Shown here: piece by piece, positions 1 to 9,010 of the stretch
Position numbering within the stretch: the stretch's first letter is position 1
Layout of the letters: each line of letters opens with the position of its first letter
Assembly (NCBI RefSeq): GCF_900115625.1
Contig: NZ_FOXD01000007.1
Coordinates: 1 to 64,000, forward strand
Reading direction: 5' to 3'
DNA from: Salibacterium halotolerans
Lineage (GTDB): Bacteria > Bacillota > Bacilli > Bacillales > Marinococcaceae
DNA: 64,000 nt
Notes under the pieces: model-generated
Told to the model about the DNA's origin: nothing
What the model saw: only the letters and a program-made list of their open reading frames with translations
Database searches by the model: none
Translations under genes and position numbers: made by a program

Positions 1-185
1 ATTAGCTCCGGTTTCCCGGGGTTATCCCGGACTTTCAGGCAGGTTGCCCACGTGTTACTCACCCGTCCGCCGCTCGTTCCACAGGTTTCACCCCGAAGGG
101 ATCTGCCTGCTTCCCGCGCTCGACTTGCATGTATTAGGCACGCCGCCAGCGTTCGTCCTGAGCCAGGATCAAACTCTCCAATAAA
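1..185 (-). rRNA. rrs: 16S ribosomal RNA, 5' end (partial)
   Basis: Read on the minus strand, the segment contains the universal 16S start region (AGAGTTTGATCCTGGCTCAG) followed by GACGAACGCTGGCGGCGTGCC, and runs off the window's left edge. Only about the first 185 nt are present. The mature 5' end is placed near 185 by analogy with the Bacillus start TTTAT(C/T)GGAGAG. The gene belongs to an rRNA operon transcribed leftwards, next to ygzB-perR as in the B. subtilis rrnD neighbourhood. Confidence 0.97.
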
Positions 186-300
186 AAGTTTGATGCTGCA
201 CTGTGTTTCTTATCTGTAATGACCGAAAAACGATCATTTTGAATTGACAGACGCTTGACTTTCATTCAATTTTCAAAGGGCAGATATCAGCGCCGCTTAA
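186..300 (-). other. rRNA operon leader
   Basis: This is the transcribed leader between the rRNA promoters and the 16S gene. On the minus strand it includes CTTTGAAAATTGAATG, which resembles the CTTTGAAAACTGAA element common in Bacillus rRNA leaders and spacers, where it takes part in antitermination and processing stems. The role is recalled from the family and not shown here. Confidence 0.55.
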
Positions 301-314
301 TTAGCGACTTTTCT

Positions 315-343
315 AATTTATCATTTCCTCAACAATCAGTCAA
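315..343 (-). promoter_or_regulatory. rRNA promoter P2 (sigma-A type)
   Basis: On the minus strand there is a -35 TTGACT (338-343) and a -10 TAAATT (315-320), separated by exactly 17 bp. It is the promoter nearer the 16S gene. Tandem promoters are usual for Bacillus rRNA operons. Confidence 0.6.
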
Positions 344-402
344 TAACTTTTTTCAAGGAAATTTTGTTGCTGTCTGCTGTTTCCTCAACAGCGACAATAA
401 AT

Positions 403-431
403 ACTTTATCACCGTATCTATAATGAGTCAA
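403..431 (-). promoter_or_regulatory. rRNA promoter P1 (sigma-A type)
   Basis: On the minus strand there is a -35 TTGACT (426-431) and a -10 TAAAGT (403-408) with a 17-bp spacer. It lies 88 bp upstream of the second promoter and has the same -35 hexamer, giving the P1/P2 arrangement. The rest of 431-596 is AT-rich and shows no gene. Confidence 0.6.
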
Positions 432-608
432 CATTTTAGTTAATTTTTTTAAAAAGAATTCCACCCTTCCTTACACATCCCTTCTATGCCGGGATTATTG
501 ATTTATAAAAAATACAGCCGGCTGTATTTTCAACGTGAGTAATTTGAAAATGATGGCCGCTGATGAAAGCCATTTTATATGATATACTCTCCTCACAGGA
601 GGTATTGT

Positions 609-971
609 ATGGCTTCAAAAGGTATGAACAAAATCAACCGAATCAGGACATTTGCTCTCTCCCTTGTGTTTATAGGGATTCTGGTTATGTATATTGGAAT
701 CTTTTTTGATTCCTCCCCTGCCATTATGACAATAAGCATGATCATTGGTTTTATTTTTGTCATATCAAGCAGCGGGGTTTATTTCTGGATCGGCATGATA
801 TCTACCAACACCGTGAAAGTGGAATGTCCAAGCTGCAAAAAGGTAACCAAGGTTTTGGGAAGAGTTGATGCGTGCATGTACTGTGATGAACCATTAACCC
901 TTGATCCGGAACTCGAAGGTAAAGAATTTGATCCATCATACAACCGTGGATCTTCCCGGCATAAATCCTGA
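609..971 (+). CDS. ygzB: UPF0295 membrane protein YgzB
   Basis: The product is 120 aa and is the YgzB/UPF0295 family protein of unknown function. Residues about 13-33 and 40-62 are hydrophobic membrane segments. They are followed by a soluble tail with C-P-S-C and C-M-Y-C pairs that look like a zinc ribbon. The start at 609 is set by AGGAGG six bases upstream; a frame-extending ATG at 579 has no such site. The gene lies between the rRNA operon and perR, convergent with perR, as in B. subtilis. Length is close to the B. subtilis protein, and no function is inferred. Confidence 0.88.
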   Translation: MASKGMNKINRIRTFALSLVFIGILVMYIGIFFDSSPAIMTISMIIGFIFVISSSGVYFWIGMISTNTVKVECPSCKKVTKVLGRVDACMYCDEPLTLDPELEGKEFDPSYNRGSSRHKS

Positions 972-985
972 GTCCGGAGAAAAAA

Positions 986-1025
986 AGGCTCTTTACGAGG
1001 GTGTCCTCCTAAAGAGCCTTTTTTT
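986..1025. terminator. Bidirectional terminator between ygzB and perR
   Basis: An 11-bp perfect stem (AAGGCTCTTTA pairing with TAAAGAGCCTT) encloses a short loop. T runs follow in both directions, so it can end both convergent genes. Confidence 0.9.
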
Positions 1026-1029
1026 CTTT

Positions 1030-1464
1030 TTAATGGGAAACCATTTTGCAGTCCTGGCACGTACCGTATATCTCCATCCGGTGGTCGTGAACCTGGAAAC
1101 CGGTGACTTGTTCAGCCAGTGTCTCCACTTCATCCAGCCCCGGATAGTGGAAATCAACAATCTTTCCGCAGTCGGAACAGATAATGTGGTAGTGTTCCGT
1201 TGTTACACAGTCGAACCGGCTCGATGAGTCTCCATACGTCAGTTCTTTCACTATGCCGACGTTTTTAAAAACACGGAGATTATTATATACCGTGGCAACG
1301 CTCATGTTGGGGAATTTGCTTTCAAGAGCTTTATAAATGTCATCGGCTGTTGGATGATTCATTGTTTCATACAAATATTCCAAAATGGCATGACGCTGCG
1401 GGGTCATGCGAACCTTCGTATTTTTCAGCGTGCTTACCGCTTCCTGAAGATGTCCGTTCGCCAT
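1030..1464 (-). CDS. perR: Peroxide-sensing repressor PerR
   Basis: This 144-aa protein is a Fur-family regulator of the PerR type. PerR uses Fe or Mn bound by His and Asp residues to sense H2O2 through metal-catalysed His oxidation, and it represses peroxide-defence genes. Visible features are the winged helix with [12 protein letters not shown] and [13 protein letters not shown], the sensing cluster (H of [22 protein letters not shown]), and two Cys pairs (CSDC, CQDC) for structural zinc. It is closely similar along its length to B. subtilis PerR (145 aa). The start at 1464 has GAGG nine bases upstream; ATG at 1470 would be only three bases away. A Per box lies upstream, so autoregulation is expected. 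Confidence 0.96.
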   Translation of the reverse strand: MANGHLQEAVSTLKNTKVRMTPQRHAILEYLYETMNHPTADDIYKALESKFPNMSVATVYNNLRVFKNVGIVKELTYGDSSSRFDCVTTEHYHIICSDCGKIVDFHYPGLDEVETLAEQVTGFQVHDHRMEIYGTCQDCKMVSH

Positions 1465-1503
1465 CGCCATGCACCTCGCTTTCTCCACTCACCAATTATT
1501 ACA

Positions 1504-1518
1504 TGATAATTCTTATAA
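1504..1518. promoter_or_regulatory. Per box upstream of perR
   Basis: On the minus strand the 15-mer TTATAAGAATTATCA matches the PerR consensus TTATAATNATTATAA at 12 of 14 defined positions. It lies about 40 bases upstream of the perR start, where it could mediate autoregulation. Confidence 0.7.
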
Positions 1519-1563
1519 ATAATTCTATAGGAAATGAGGAAACTCTGTCAATGAAGGTATCTT

Positions 1564-1869
1564 TCAGGTGTTATTCATTGGATTTCCGAAAAAGGCTGCG
1601 TTCTCTGCAGACAGCACAAAATAAGTAAACCGGCGAGGCGCTTCTGATTGTCTGCCCTTTTTAGCCTCAAGGGTAGTGCAGGCTTCTTCCAAATCCGATT
1701 TCAAATTCTCCAGATTTCCTTCGTCCACCCCGAAAAGAAAGGTGGTGCTTCCTTTTTTAATGAAACCTCCGCTGCTTGAAAGCTCCGTCATCCGGTACCC
1801 TTTATTGTTCATTTCCTTTTCAATCTGCGACGTATAATAATCGTTCACGATGCATATCATCAGTTTCAT
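1564..1869 (-). CDS. DarA/YaaQ-like PII-type protein (putative cyclic-di-AMP receptor)
   Basis: The 101-aa product belongs to the DUF970 PII-like family, whose member DarA (YaaQ) binds cyclic-di-AMP. The N-terminal half keeps the family pattern (MKL-x-I-C-I-V, GYRMTELSSSGGFIKKGSTTFLFGV). The C-terminal half is shorter than DarA (about 109 aa) and has RRFTYFVLSAE in place of the glycine-rich VGGATVFVL stretch. It is therefore a diverged paralogue whose ligand is uncertain. ATG at 1869 follows GGAGGGGG with good spacing; a TTG six bases upstream is less likely. It lies between perR and bcp on the same strand. Confidence 0.75.
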   Translation of the reverse strand: MKLMICIVNDYYTSQIEKEMNNKGYRMTELSSSGGFIKKGSTTFLFGVDEGNLENLKSDLEEACTTLEAKKGRQSEAPRRFTYFVLSAENAAFFGNPMNNT

Positions 1870-1963
1870 TTCCAACCCCCTCCGACCATTGCTTTTGGTA
1901 CTTTATTATATCACGTCCTCATTTTCTGCAACACTTAAGAACAGGCAGGAATGCAGGTTCCCT

Positions 1964-2440
1964 TCAGGAACTTTTAAGGTGGTCTTTGATATATTGCAGC
2001 GTTTCCTCCACGTGATTTTTTACTTTTACATTATCCCATTCTTCAACAATTGTTCCATTTTTATCAATGATAAAGGTGGAACGAACAATTCCCATATATT
2101 CTTTGCCGAAGTTCTTTTTAAGCTGCCAAACTCCGAAGGCATCGGCTAATTCTTTATTTTCATCAGCCAAAAGCGGAAACGGGAGTTCATTTTTCTCAAT
2201 AAATTTCTGATGTGATTCGAGCGGATCGGGACTGACACCGAGAATACGGGTGTTTTCTTTCTCAAAATCGGCTGACCAGTCCCTGAAATCACAGGCCTGC
2301 GTCGTACATCCCGGGGTCATGTCTTTCGGGTAAAAATAAAGAACGACATTTTTTCCGGCGTAATCAGACAGACTGATGTTTTCCCCGGTACTTGCGGGCA
2401 GGGAAAAGTCAGGTGCTTTTTTTCCTCTCATATCTGCCAC
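1964..2440 (-). CDS. bcp: Peroxiredoxin, bacterioferritin comigratory protein (BCP) type
   Basis: A thiol peroxidase of the BCP/PrxQ class, about 158 aa, that reduces H2O2 and organic hydroperoxides using thioredoxin. The peroxidatic and resolving cysteines are in PGCTTQACDFRD (C-x4-C). The lengthy match to B. subtilis YgaF includes VLYFYPKDMTPGCT and LKKNFGKEYMGI. The start is uncertain: GTG at 2440 has AAAGG nine bases upstream and gives the usual length, while ATG at 2449 lies directly on that site. It is co-oriented with the DarA-like gene and perR, and divergent from hemL. Confidence 0.9.
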   Translation of the reverse strand: MADMRGKKAPDFSLPASTGENISLSDYAGKNVVLYFYPKDMTPGCTTQACDFRDWSADFEKENTRILGVSPDPLESHQKFIEKNELPFPLLADENKELADAFGVWQLKKNFGKEYMGIVRSTFIIDKNGTIVEEWDNVKVKNHVEETLQYIKDHLKSS

Positions 2441-2539
2441 GTTTATCATCCTTTCCTGTGTATTCAGAGGTTTGTTATTGGTTCTTCTCTCTTCATGATA
2501 CAATAAGTGATGGAAGTTTTCACTTTAGGAGGAACCATA

Positions 2540-3841
2540 ATGAACAGAGAACAATCCCAGCACTTGTATAATGAGGCATGTGAACATATTGTCGGCGGAG
2601 TGAACAGCCCTTCCCGCTCCTTTAAAGGCGTCGGGGGCGGCGCTCCGGTTTTTATGGAAAAAGGAAACGGCGCTTATCTGTATGATGTGGACGGTAACAC
2701 CTATACCGATTACGTTGGTGCCTACGGTCCGATTATAACAGGACATGCCCACCCCCACATCACAGAAACTGTGACGCGCGCCGCAGAAAACGGCGTACTG
2801 TATGGGACCCCGACCGTACTCGAAAACAGATTCGCTCGTATGCTGAAAGATGCCATTCCTTCCCTCGAAAAGGTTCGATTCGTCAATTCAGGGACAGAAG
2901 CGGTCATGACAACCATACGTGTGGCCCGCGCCTATACCGGCCGTACAAAAATAGTCAAATTCTCCGGGTCCTATCACGGGCACTCCGATCTGGTGCTTGT
3001 CGCAGCGGGATCCGGACCAGCCACGCTTGGATCGCCGGACTCCGCAGGCGTGACAGAAAGTACCGCCGAAGAAGTGATCACTGTTCCCTTTAATAATACG
3101 CAGGCGCTGCACGATGTAATGGAAAAATGGGGGAACGATATTGCCGCTGTTCTGGTGGAGCCGATCGTCGGTAATTTCGGGATTGTCGAACCCGCAGACG
3201 GATTTTTGGAACAAGTGAACGAAGCTGCCCATCACGCAGGGGCCCTCGTTATTTACGATGAAGTCATCACCGCTTTTCGTTTTACATACGGCGGAGCCCA
3301 GGACATTTACGGAGTGAAGCCGGATATGACTGCGATGGGTAAAATTATCGGCGGCGGCCTGCCGATCGGCGCATACGGGGGACGGGTTGATATTATGGAA
3401 AATGTCGCACCCCTCGGCCCCGCCTATCAGGCCGGTACGATGTCGGGAAATCCGGTATCCATCAGTGCCGGCATCGCCTGCCTTGAAGTGCTCGGCCGGG
3501 ACGGCGTGTATGAGCACCTGGACCACCTCGGTAAACGCCTGGAAGACGGACTGCTCGACATTATCAAAGACCACTCCATACCGGCGGTCATCAACCGGCG
3601 CTGCGGGGCACTGACCCTCTACTTTACAGACCATAAAGTCACAGATTACGACGGCGCCGACGAAAGTGACGGAGAATTGTTTAAAGCGTTCTTCCATCTG
3701 ATGCTGGATCAGGGAGTCAGTCTGGCCCCGTCCAAATATGAAGCATGGTTTCTGACTACCGCTCATACCGAAGCCGATATTGATCAAACCATCGAAGCTG
3801 CCAGGTACGCCTTCGAGCAGATCGAAAAAAACAGGCCGTAA
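2540..3841 (+). CDS. hemL: Glutamate-1-semialdehyde 2,1-aminomutase
   Basis: The PLP enzyme converts glutamate-1-semialdehyde to 5-aminolevulinate in the C5 haem pathway. The 433-aa protein shows [16 protein letters not shown] near the N-terminus, [10 protein letters not shown], the YHGHSD segment, the cofactor Asp in [10 protein letters not shown], and the PLP lysine in [17 protein letters not shown]. The ATG at 2540 has AGGAGG seven bases upstream, so the frame extension to 2507 is not used. In B. subtilis this is the second paralogue (gsaB), beside bcp and perR as here; the main hem operon is not in the window. Confidence 0.96.
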   Translation: MNREQSQHLYNEACEHIVGGVNSPSRSFKGVGGGAPVFMEKGNGAYLYDVDGNTYTDYVGAYGPIITGHAHPHITETVTRAAENGVLYGTPTVLENRFARMLKDAIPSLEKVRFVNSGTEAVMTTIRVARAYTGRTKIVKFSGSYHGHSDLVLVAAGSGPATLGSPDSAGVTESTAEEVITVPFNNTQALHDVMEKWGNDIAAVLVEPIVGNFGIVEPADGFLEQVNEAAHHAGALVIYDEVITAFRFTYGGAQDIYGVKPDMTAMGKIIGGGLPIGAYGGRVDIMENVAPLGPAYQAGTMSGNPVSISAGIACLEVLGRDGVYEHLDHLGKRLEDGLLDIIKDHSIPAVINRRCGALTLYFTDHKVTDYDGADESDGELFKAFFHLMLDQGVSLAPSKYEAWFLTTAHTEADIDQTIEAARYAFEQIEKNRP

Positions 3842-3899
3842 GTGATTACAACTCCCGGTGAGTGGGAATACAGAATGGAAGACAAAGGAGGGGCAAGTC

Positions 3900-5144
3900 A
3901 TGCCAAACGACGAAACAAAACAGTGGCTGCAGGAACCGGTGCGTTTAATGCGGAAAAAACTTCTGCCGAAAGTGCCCGGTCCCGTCAAAAACCAGATTGA
4001 AGGAGAAATCGAAAGGCTGGAAGACATATTTCTCGATTACCGTTCGCCTCGTTTTGCGATCGTCGGCCGGCGTGGTGCCGGTAAATCCACATTCATTAAT
4101 GCTGTTTTTCAGGAGCCCGCTGCTGAAACCGGTGCTGTCAAAGCACAGACCGGGCGCGGCGTGTGGCATTCTTTCCAAAAGGATAATGCTTCCTCTGGAG
4201 CCATGGATATCCTCGACACCCGCGGTCTCGGTGAAGGTTCCAGGCCTGAAGAAGACGCTGATACAGCGGACTCTCTTGAAGAAGCAAAGCGTTCCCTGCA
4301 CGAAAAAAGCCCGGATGTGTTTTTGTTTCTTGTGAAAGCCAAAGAAGTGGATGCGCGCATTCAGGAAGATATCGAGCAGCTGCAGGAACTGCGGTCGTAT
4401 GTGGAAGACGTGCACCAGTATGTCCCTCCGGTTATCGGAATTGTTACGCAGGTGGACGAACTCGATCCTGTGTACGACACAGAACCCCCTTATGAAAAAG
4501 AAAAAAGGAACAACATCGATCATGCAGCGTCTCATCTTGAAGATAAGCTGAAAGACCAGATCGAAGGTGTCATTCAAGTATTTCCGGTATGCGCGTATCT
4601 TGCTTTTAAAGACGGAAAAGTCGTGTACGACCGGCGCTGGAATATGGAAGAAACCCTTCATTATCTCCTGAACCATCTTCCCGGCAGCACCTGGCTGCAG
4701 TGGGCCAAAATCACCCAGGCTGCCGAAATCCAGCGCAGCATCGCGCGCTCCATCGGCAAAAGCGCCTCATTGATCAACGGTGGTTTCGGCGCACAGCCGA
4801 TCCCCATTGCGGATATGCCTGTCATTACGGGGGTACAGATTTCGATGATTACAAGTATCGCCTACATTTCAGGCCGTGACCTGAACCGCAGAAGTATTCT
4901 TGAATTCATCGGTGCCCTCGGCATTAATGTTGGTGCAGCTTACGCCTTCCGCCAGGCAGCGCGGTCGTTGAGTAAAGCCGTCTTCCCCGGCGCCGGTCAC
5001 GTTATTTCCGGAACGATCGCCTCTGCTGCGACATGGTCGCTGTGCAAAGCAGCCATCGCTTACTTCATTGACCGTCAGTCTGCCGAGGAAGCGAAGAAAG
5101 TTTTTGAAAAAACACGGCAGGAGGAAGCACCGCCGCAGCATTAA
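3900..5144 (+). CDS. P-loop GTPase with C-terminal DUF697-like membrane domain
   Basis: The 414-aa protein has an Era/50S-like GTPase domain: G1 GRRGAGKS near residue 50, a G3-like LDTRGLGEG near 105, and a G4-like TQVDELD in place of NKxD. The last 130 residues are Ala/Ile/Gly-rich, begin PIPIADMPVITGVQISMITSIA, and resemble the DUF697 helical domain of membrane-associated GTPases. ATG at 3900 follows AAAGGAGGGG. It starts 58 bases after hemL and continues into ygaE, so the three may be co-transcribed. The physiological role is not known. Confidence 0.8.
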   Translation: MPNDETKQWLQEPVRLMRKKLLPKVPGPVKNQIEGEIERLEDIFLDYRSPRFAIVGRRGAGKSTFINAVFQEPAAETGAVKAQTGRGVWHSFQKDNASSGAMDILDTRGLGEGSRPEEDADTADSLEEAKRSLHEKSPDVFLFLVKAKEVDARIQEDIEQLQELRSYVEDVHQYVPPVIGIVTQVDELDPVYDTEPPYEKEKRNNIDHAASHLEDKLKDQIEGVIQVFPVCAYLAFKDGKVVYDRRWNMEETLHYLLNHLPGSTWLQWAKITQAAEIQRSIARSIGKSASLINGGFGAQPIPIADMPVITGVQISMITSIAYISGRDLNRRSILEFIGALGINVGAAYAFRQAARSLSKAVFPGAGHVISGTIASAATWSLCKAAIAYFIDRQSAEEAKKVFEKTRQEEAPPQH

Positions 5145-5185
5145 ATGCGCGTCACTTTGTGGAAAGAAAGGACTTGGACCATCAC

Positions 5186-6262
5186 ATGCGATTAGGGGCA
5201 CGAATATTTAAAACCGGGCTTGCCATCATTGCTGCCATTTATGCCGCTTCCTGGATCGGGCTGGATCCGGCGTTCTTCGCAGCCATATCGGCAACGTTTG
5301 CTATTCAGCCTTCCATTTACAAATCATATCAAACTATTCTCGAGCAGGTGCAGGCAAACGTCCTCGGGGCCGCCATAGCCATTGTCTTCACCATTGCTTT
5401 CGGGCATGAACCTTTCGTGATCGGGGCGGCCGTGATGCTCGCCATCAGTATTATTTTGAAACTGAAACTGGAGAGCTCCGCGATCTCCCTTGCACTGGTT
5501 ACGATCATTATTATTATGGGCCGCCCCGGCGACAGTTTTCTCACGTTTGCGCTGGAACGGTTTTCGCTCGTGATGCTCGGGGTGCTGGCAGCCTTTCTCG
5601 TGAACATTCTGTTTTTTCCGCCGAAGTATGAAACCAAGCTTTACTATAAAATGACGGACCTGACCGATGAAGTCATCCGCTGGACACGCCTTATACTTCG
5701 TCATGAAACAAATCAGCAGAGCCTGAAACAGGACATACCAAGAATCAATGAATCCATTGTGGAAGTGAGTAATCTTTATCTTCTTTTCAAAGAAGAACGA
5801 AGTTATTTAAGGAACCATAAGCTCGTAAAGGCGCGCAAAGTTGTTCTGTTCAAACAGATGATAACGGGCCTGCAGCATATCTTCACCATTCTTAAATCAA
5901 TCAACCGGTACGAAAATGAGCTGTATCACCTGCCTGAAGATATGCAGAAACAGATCAAATCCCAGCTGGATCAGCTGATGGACTATCACGACCGGATTCT
6001 TCTTCGTTATGTGGGAAAAGTACACTCCCAGCTTCCTGGAGATATGGAAGAAGAAGTAATGACGGGAAAAACGCAGCTCGCCGAACAATTTATGAAGGTG
6101 TATGATGAAGAGAAACGGCTGAAAGAAGAGTGGTTTCATGTTCTTCCGGTGGTTGCCCATATCATGGAATACCAGGACCACCTCGAACATCTGGACCGGC
6201 TCGTGGAAAGTTTCTTCAGCTACCATCAGGATGACAACACGGTTTATATTGAGCAGGATTAA
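5186..6262 (+). CDS. ygaE: Aromatic acid exporter family membrane protein YgaE
   Basis: The 358-aa protein has an N-terminal membrane domain (about residues 8-140, five or six hydrophobic segments) with the family signature AAISATFAIQPSIYKSY and ERFSLVMLGVLAAFLVN. A long charged helical C-terminal cytoplasmic region follows. This is the FUSC-like aromatic acid exporter family, and the substrate is unknown. ATG at 5186 matches the usual family start MRLGARIFKTG, but its ribosome site (AAAGGA) is 13 bases away; a GTG at 5159 has none. It follows the GTPase gene closely and ends at a strong bidirectional terminator. Confidence 0.83.
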   Translation: MRLGARIFKTGLAIIAAIYAASWIGLDPAFFAAISATFAIQPSIYKSYQTILEQVQANVLGAAIAIVFTIAFGHEPFVIGAAVMLAISIILKLKLESSAISLALVTIIIIMGRPGDSFLTFALERFSLVMLGVLAAFLVNILFFPPKYETKLYYKMTDLTDEVIRWTRLILRHETNQQSLKQDIPRINESIVEVSNLYLLFKEERSYLRNHKLVKARKVVLFKQMITGLQHIFTILKSINRYENELYHLPEDMQKQIKSQLDQLMDYHDRILLRYVGKVHSQLPGDMEEEVMTGKTQLAEQFMKVYDEEKRLKEEWFHVLPVVAHIMEYQDHLEHLDRLVESFFSYHQDDNTVYIEQD

Positions 6263-6303
6263 AAAAGACGGAGCGGGGTGACTTTCCCTGCTCCGTCTTT
6301 TTT
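6261..6303. terminator. Bidirectional terminator between ygaE and ygaD
   Basis: AAAAAAGACGGAGCGGG pairs with its complement CCC-TGCTCCGTCTTTTTT around a short loop. T runs on both sides serve both converging genes. Confidence 0.9.
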
Positions 6304-8044
6304 ATACATGCTGCACATCATACAGTTTTCTGTAGGAGCCGTTTTGTTTCATAAGCTCTTCGTGCGGGCCGTCTTCGGCTACTCTGCCGTTCTCCATCAC
6401 GATGATGCGGTCGGCGTGGGTGATGGTGGAAAGCCGGTGGGCCACGATAAAGGTGGTCCGGTCTTTGGCGAGTGTCTCCATCGCTTCCTGAATTAAATGC
6501 TCACTTTCCAGGTCGAGGGCAGAAGTGGCTTCATCGAATACCAACATGGGTGGATTTTTCACAAAAACCCGCGCAATCGCAATGCGCTGTTTCTGACCTC
6601 CGGACAGTTTGACTCCCCTTTCGCCTACCTGAGTATCATAGCCCTCCGCGAGATTCTGAATAAACGTGTCAGCATTGGCCGCCCTGGCAGCTGCCGTTAC
6701 TTCTTCATCCGTGGCATCCGGATTTCCCATACGGATGTTCATCTTCACCGACCCGCTGAATAATATATTGTCCTGGAGTACCATACCGATCTTATCCCGC
6801 AGCGTTTGAACTTGATAGTCCCGGATGTCCATGCCGTCCAGCTTGATTCTTCCTGCCGTAACATCGTAAAAGCGTGGAATTAAACTGACAAGCGTGCTTT
6901 TTCCGCCCCCGCTCATCCCAACCAGTGCGATAGTTTCGCCCGCTTTTACATTCATGTTCACAGAGTGAAGAATTTCCCCGCTTTCATCTTCATACTGAAA
7001 GGATACGTTCTCCAATTCGAGGTCTCCTTTTGCATGGGAGAGCGGTACAGCGTCCTCCTTGTCTTCGATATCGTATTTCTCGTCTACAAATTCAAACACA
7101 CGGTCCATCGAAGCAATGGACTGAATGAGGGTGGTGGACGAATTAATCAACCGCCGCAGCGGCGCATACATCCGCTCCATATAGGCAACAAATGCTGTCA
7201 TTTCTCCGACGGAGAGGCCTGAAGTAATAACGAAATAACCAGCTGCCATAATAACCAGCAGCGGTGCAATATCGGTGATCGTATTCACGACAGCAAACGT
7301 TTTGGCATTCCACTTCGTATGGTCGACCGCCCTCTCGAGAAATGTACTGTTGCGCTGATCGAACTGCTCCTGTTCATAATCCTCCAGCGCAAAACTCCGG
7401 ATGACATTCATGCCCTGGACCCGTTCATGAAGATGACCCTGCACATCGGCAAGCGCAGCCGACCGGCGTGCCGTCAAGTCACGGAGTCTCGTGTAGAAAT
7501 AATTAATGGATATAATATAAAGCGGGAACAGCGACACAGAAACAAGAGTGAGCCAACCATTCATCGTCAGCATAATAACAAGAACGATAAGGATCGTAGC
7601 CAGGTCAAGCCAGATATTCATCATCCCGGTTATCACAAAGTTCTTTGTCTGCTCCACATCGTTAATGACACGGGATATGACCTCACCTGCCTTCCGGTTG
7701 GAATAAAAACGCAGGCTTAATTTCTGAATATGGATGAACAGCTGATCCCTGATGTCATACAGAACTTTATTCCCTGTCCACTGCGCAAAATACTGGCGGT
7801 AGTACTCAACCGGCGGCCGTATAACTAAAAAAAGAACAAGAGCCCCACCTGTGATCCAGAACAGCGTGGAAAGCTTTTCTTCAGCGGCCATCCCGTCGGC
7901 CAGTATAATTTCATCAATTACGTGCGCCAGAATAAGAGGGGTGAGAAGCGGAATTCCAAACTTCAGCACCCCGATAATAACGGTTATGACAATGATTTTG
8001 TTATAAGGTTTGACAAACTGTAAATATCTTCGGATACTGCCCAT
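6302..8044 (-). CDS. ygaD: ABC transporter, fused permease and ATPase (YgaD-like)
   Basis: This 580-aa half-transporter of the multidrug/lipid exporter (MsbA/LmrA) type would act as a dimer in the membrane. Residues 1-310 form the six-helix membrane domain. The C-terminal ATPase has Walker A GMSGGGKST, signature LSGGQKQR, Walker B MLVFDEATSALD and the H-loop VAHRLST. The N-terminus (MGSIRRYLQFVKPY) and length match B. subtilis YgaD. GAGGTG lies five bases before ATG. Substrate is unknown. It is co-oriented with ntdP, 13 bases downstream of it. Confidence 0.92.
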   Translation of the reverse strand: MGSIRRYLQFVKPYNKIIVITVIIGVLKFGIPLLTPLILAHVIDEIILADGMAAEEKLSTLFWITGGALVLFLVIRPPVEYYRQYFAQWTGNKVLYDIRDQLFIHIQKLSLRFYSNRKAGEVISRVINDVEQTKNFVITGMMNIWLDLATILIVLVIMLTMNGWLTLVSVSLFPLYIISINYFYTRLRDLTARRSAALADVQGHLHERVQGMNVIRSFALEDYEQEQFDQRNSTFLERAVDHTKWNAKTFAVVNTITDIAPLLVIMAAGYFVITSGLSVGEMTAFVAYMERMYAPLRRLINSSTTLIQSIASMDRVFEFVDEKYDIEDKEDAVPLSHAKGDLELENVSFQYEDESGEILHSVNMNVKAGETIALVGMSGGGKSTLVSLIPRFYDVTAGRIKLDGMDIRDYQVQTLRDKIGMVLQDNILFSGSVKMNIRMGNPDATDEEVTAAARAANADTFIQNLAEGYDTQVGERGVKLSGGQKQRIAIARVFVKNPPMLVFDEATSALDLESEHLIQEAMETLAKDRTTFIVAHRLSTITHADRIIVMENGRVAEDGPHEELMKQNGSYRKLYDVQHV

Positions 8045-8057
8045 GATTCACCTCATT

Positions 8058-8585
8058 CTACCGAAAAAAGAGAAACCGTTCGTACCATTTTTCCACAAAA
8101 CCCGGTTCAAACGGTCCTTTACGCTGGTAAATCCAGCTCTGCAACTCTTCCAGTCCTTCTGAAATTTTTTGTTCCAGCTCCGGAGGGTACCCCATCTTTT
8201 TTTTATGCAGCTCGTATTCGTCTTCATCGAGAATATGATAGGTCATATCCGGGAATACCTTTATATCCAGCTCATAATCAATATACTTCAACGCTTCTTC
8301 ATCCCACACAAACGGGGTGCCGACGTTGCAGTAAAAATGGATGCCGTCGGAGCGGACCATTCCAATCGTATTAAACCATTTATCTCTATGAAAATAACAG
8401 ATGGCAGGCTCTCTTGTCCGCCACACCCGGCCGTTTGCTTCATGGACACGGATACGGTCGTTCCCGCCGATAATCTCTTTGGATGTTCCTTGAAGAACAA
8501 AGGTTTCTTCCCAGATCCGGTGAAGAGTACCGTCATGTTTATAACTTTGAATTTCTATTACGCTGCCTGTTTCCGGGAAATCCAT
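8058..8585 (-). CDS. ntdP: Nucleoside tri- and diphosphatase NtdP (DUF402)
   Basis: The 175-aa DUF402 family protein matches B. subtilis YgaC/NtdP (176 aa), reported to hydrolyse nucleoside tri- and diphosphates. Characteristic segments are [56 protein letters not shown] and the tail [23 protein letters not shown] at 8585 is preceded by AAGGAG and gives the family start MDFPETG, so the frame extension to 8732 is rejected. It is followed directly by ygaD. Confidence 0.9.
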   Translation of the reverse strand: MDFPETGSVIEIQSYKHDGTLHRIWEETFVLQGTSKEIIGGNDRIRVHEANGRVWRTREPAICYFHRDKWFNTIGMVRSDGIHFYCNVGTPFVWDEEALKYIDYELDIKVFPDMTYHILDEDEYELHKKKMGYPPELEQKISEGLEELQSWIYQRKGPFEPGFVEKWYERFLFFR

Positions 8586-8766
8586 GCCTTTCTCCTTCCT
8601 GCTGCAAAACGTAAGTATTCCTGCCAACTTATTATACATCCAGCCGGTGATGAAGAAAACCGAAGAAGCTTTTTCTCCGGCTTTTGCCTTAAATGATTTG
8701 ACGTTTATGCGCGGTGCAGTAAGGGAAACCATTCACTAAAGATAACAGCAGAAGGAGGACCTTGTC

Positions 8767-8934
8767 ATGTCAAGAAAAACACCAGATCATGAGTATGAAG
8801 AACGCCACATTGAGAAAAAGGAAGATAAATCAAACGTAGCTGCAACTTTCATTAAATACTTCGCTTACGTCCTTATCTTTTTCGGATTTTTATGGTTTCT
8901 CGTTCAATATGTATTCCCTATGTTTCCGCAATAA
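8767..8934 (+). CDS. Small single-span membrane protein
   Basis: A 55-aa protein with a charged N-terminus (MSRKTPDHEYEERHIEKKEDK), one hydrophobic segment (residues about 30-50, rich in Phe/Leu) and the end PMFPQ. GGAGG lies eight bases before ATG and a strong terminator follows, both supporting a real gene. It is divergent from ntdP. I do not recognise a named family; small proteins of this form occur in this position in Bacillaceae. Function unknown. Confidence 0.72.
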   Translation: MSRKTPDHEYEERHIEKKEDKSNVAATFIKYFAYVLIFFGFLWFLVQYVFPMFPQ

Positions 8935-8966
8935 TCAGAAATCAGCGAAACCACGGGCACACCAAG

Positions 8967-9004
8967 AAAAGACCTCTCTGGATCTTCCCAGAGAGGTCTT
9001 TTTT
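8967..9004. terminator. Bidirectional terminator
   Basis: AAAAGACCTCTCTGG pairs with CCAGAGAGGTCTTTT around a six-base loop. T runs on both sides serve the small membrane protein gene and sspE. Confidence 0.9.
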
Positions 9005-9010
9005 GATTCA

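Noticed and set aside
2888-4027. A 379-codon minus-strand frame across hemL and the GTPase start
   Set aside because: It is antisense to hemL, whose protein is well conserved, and its translation shows no family features. A shadow frame.
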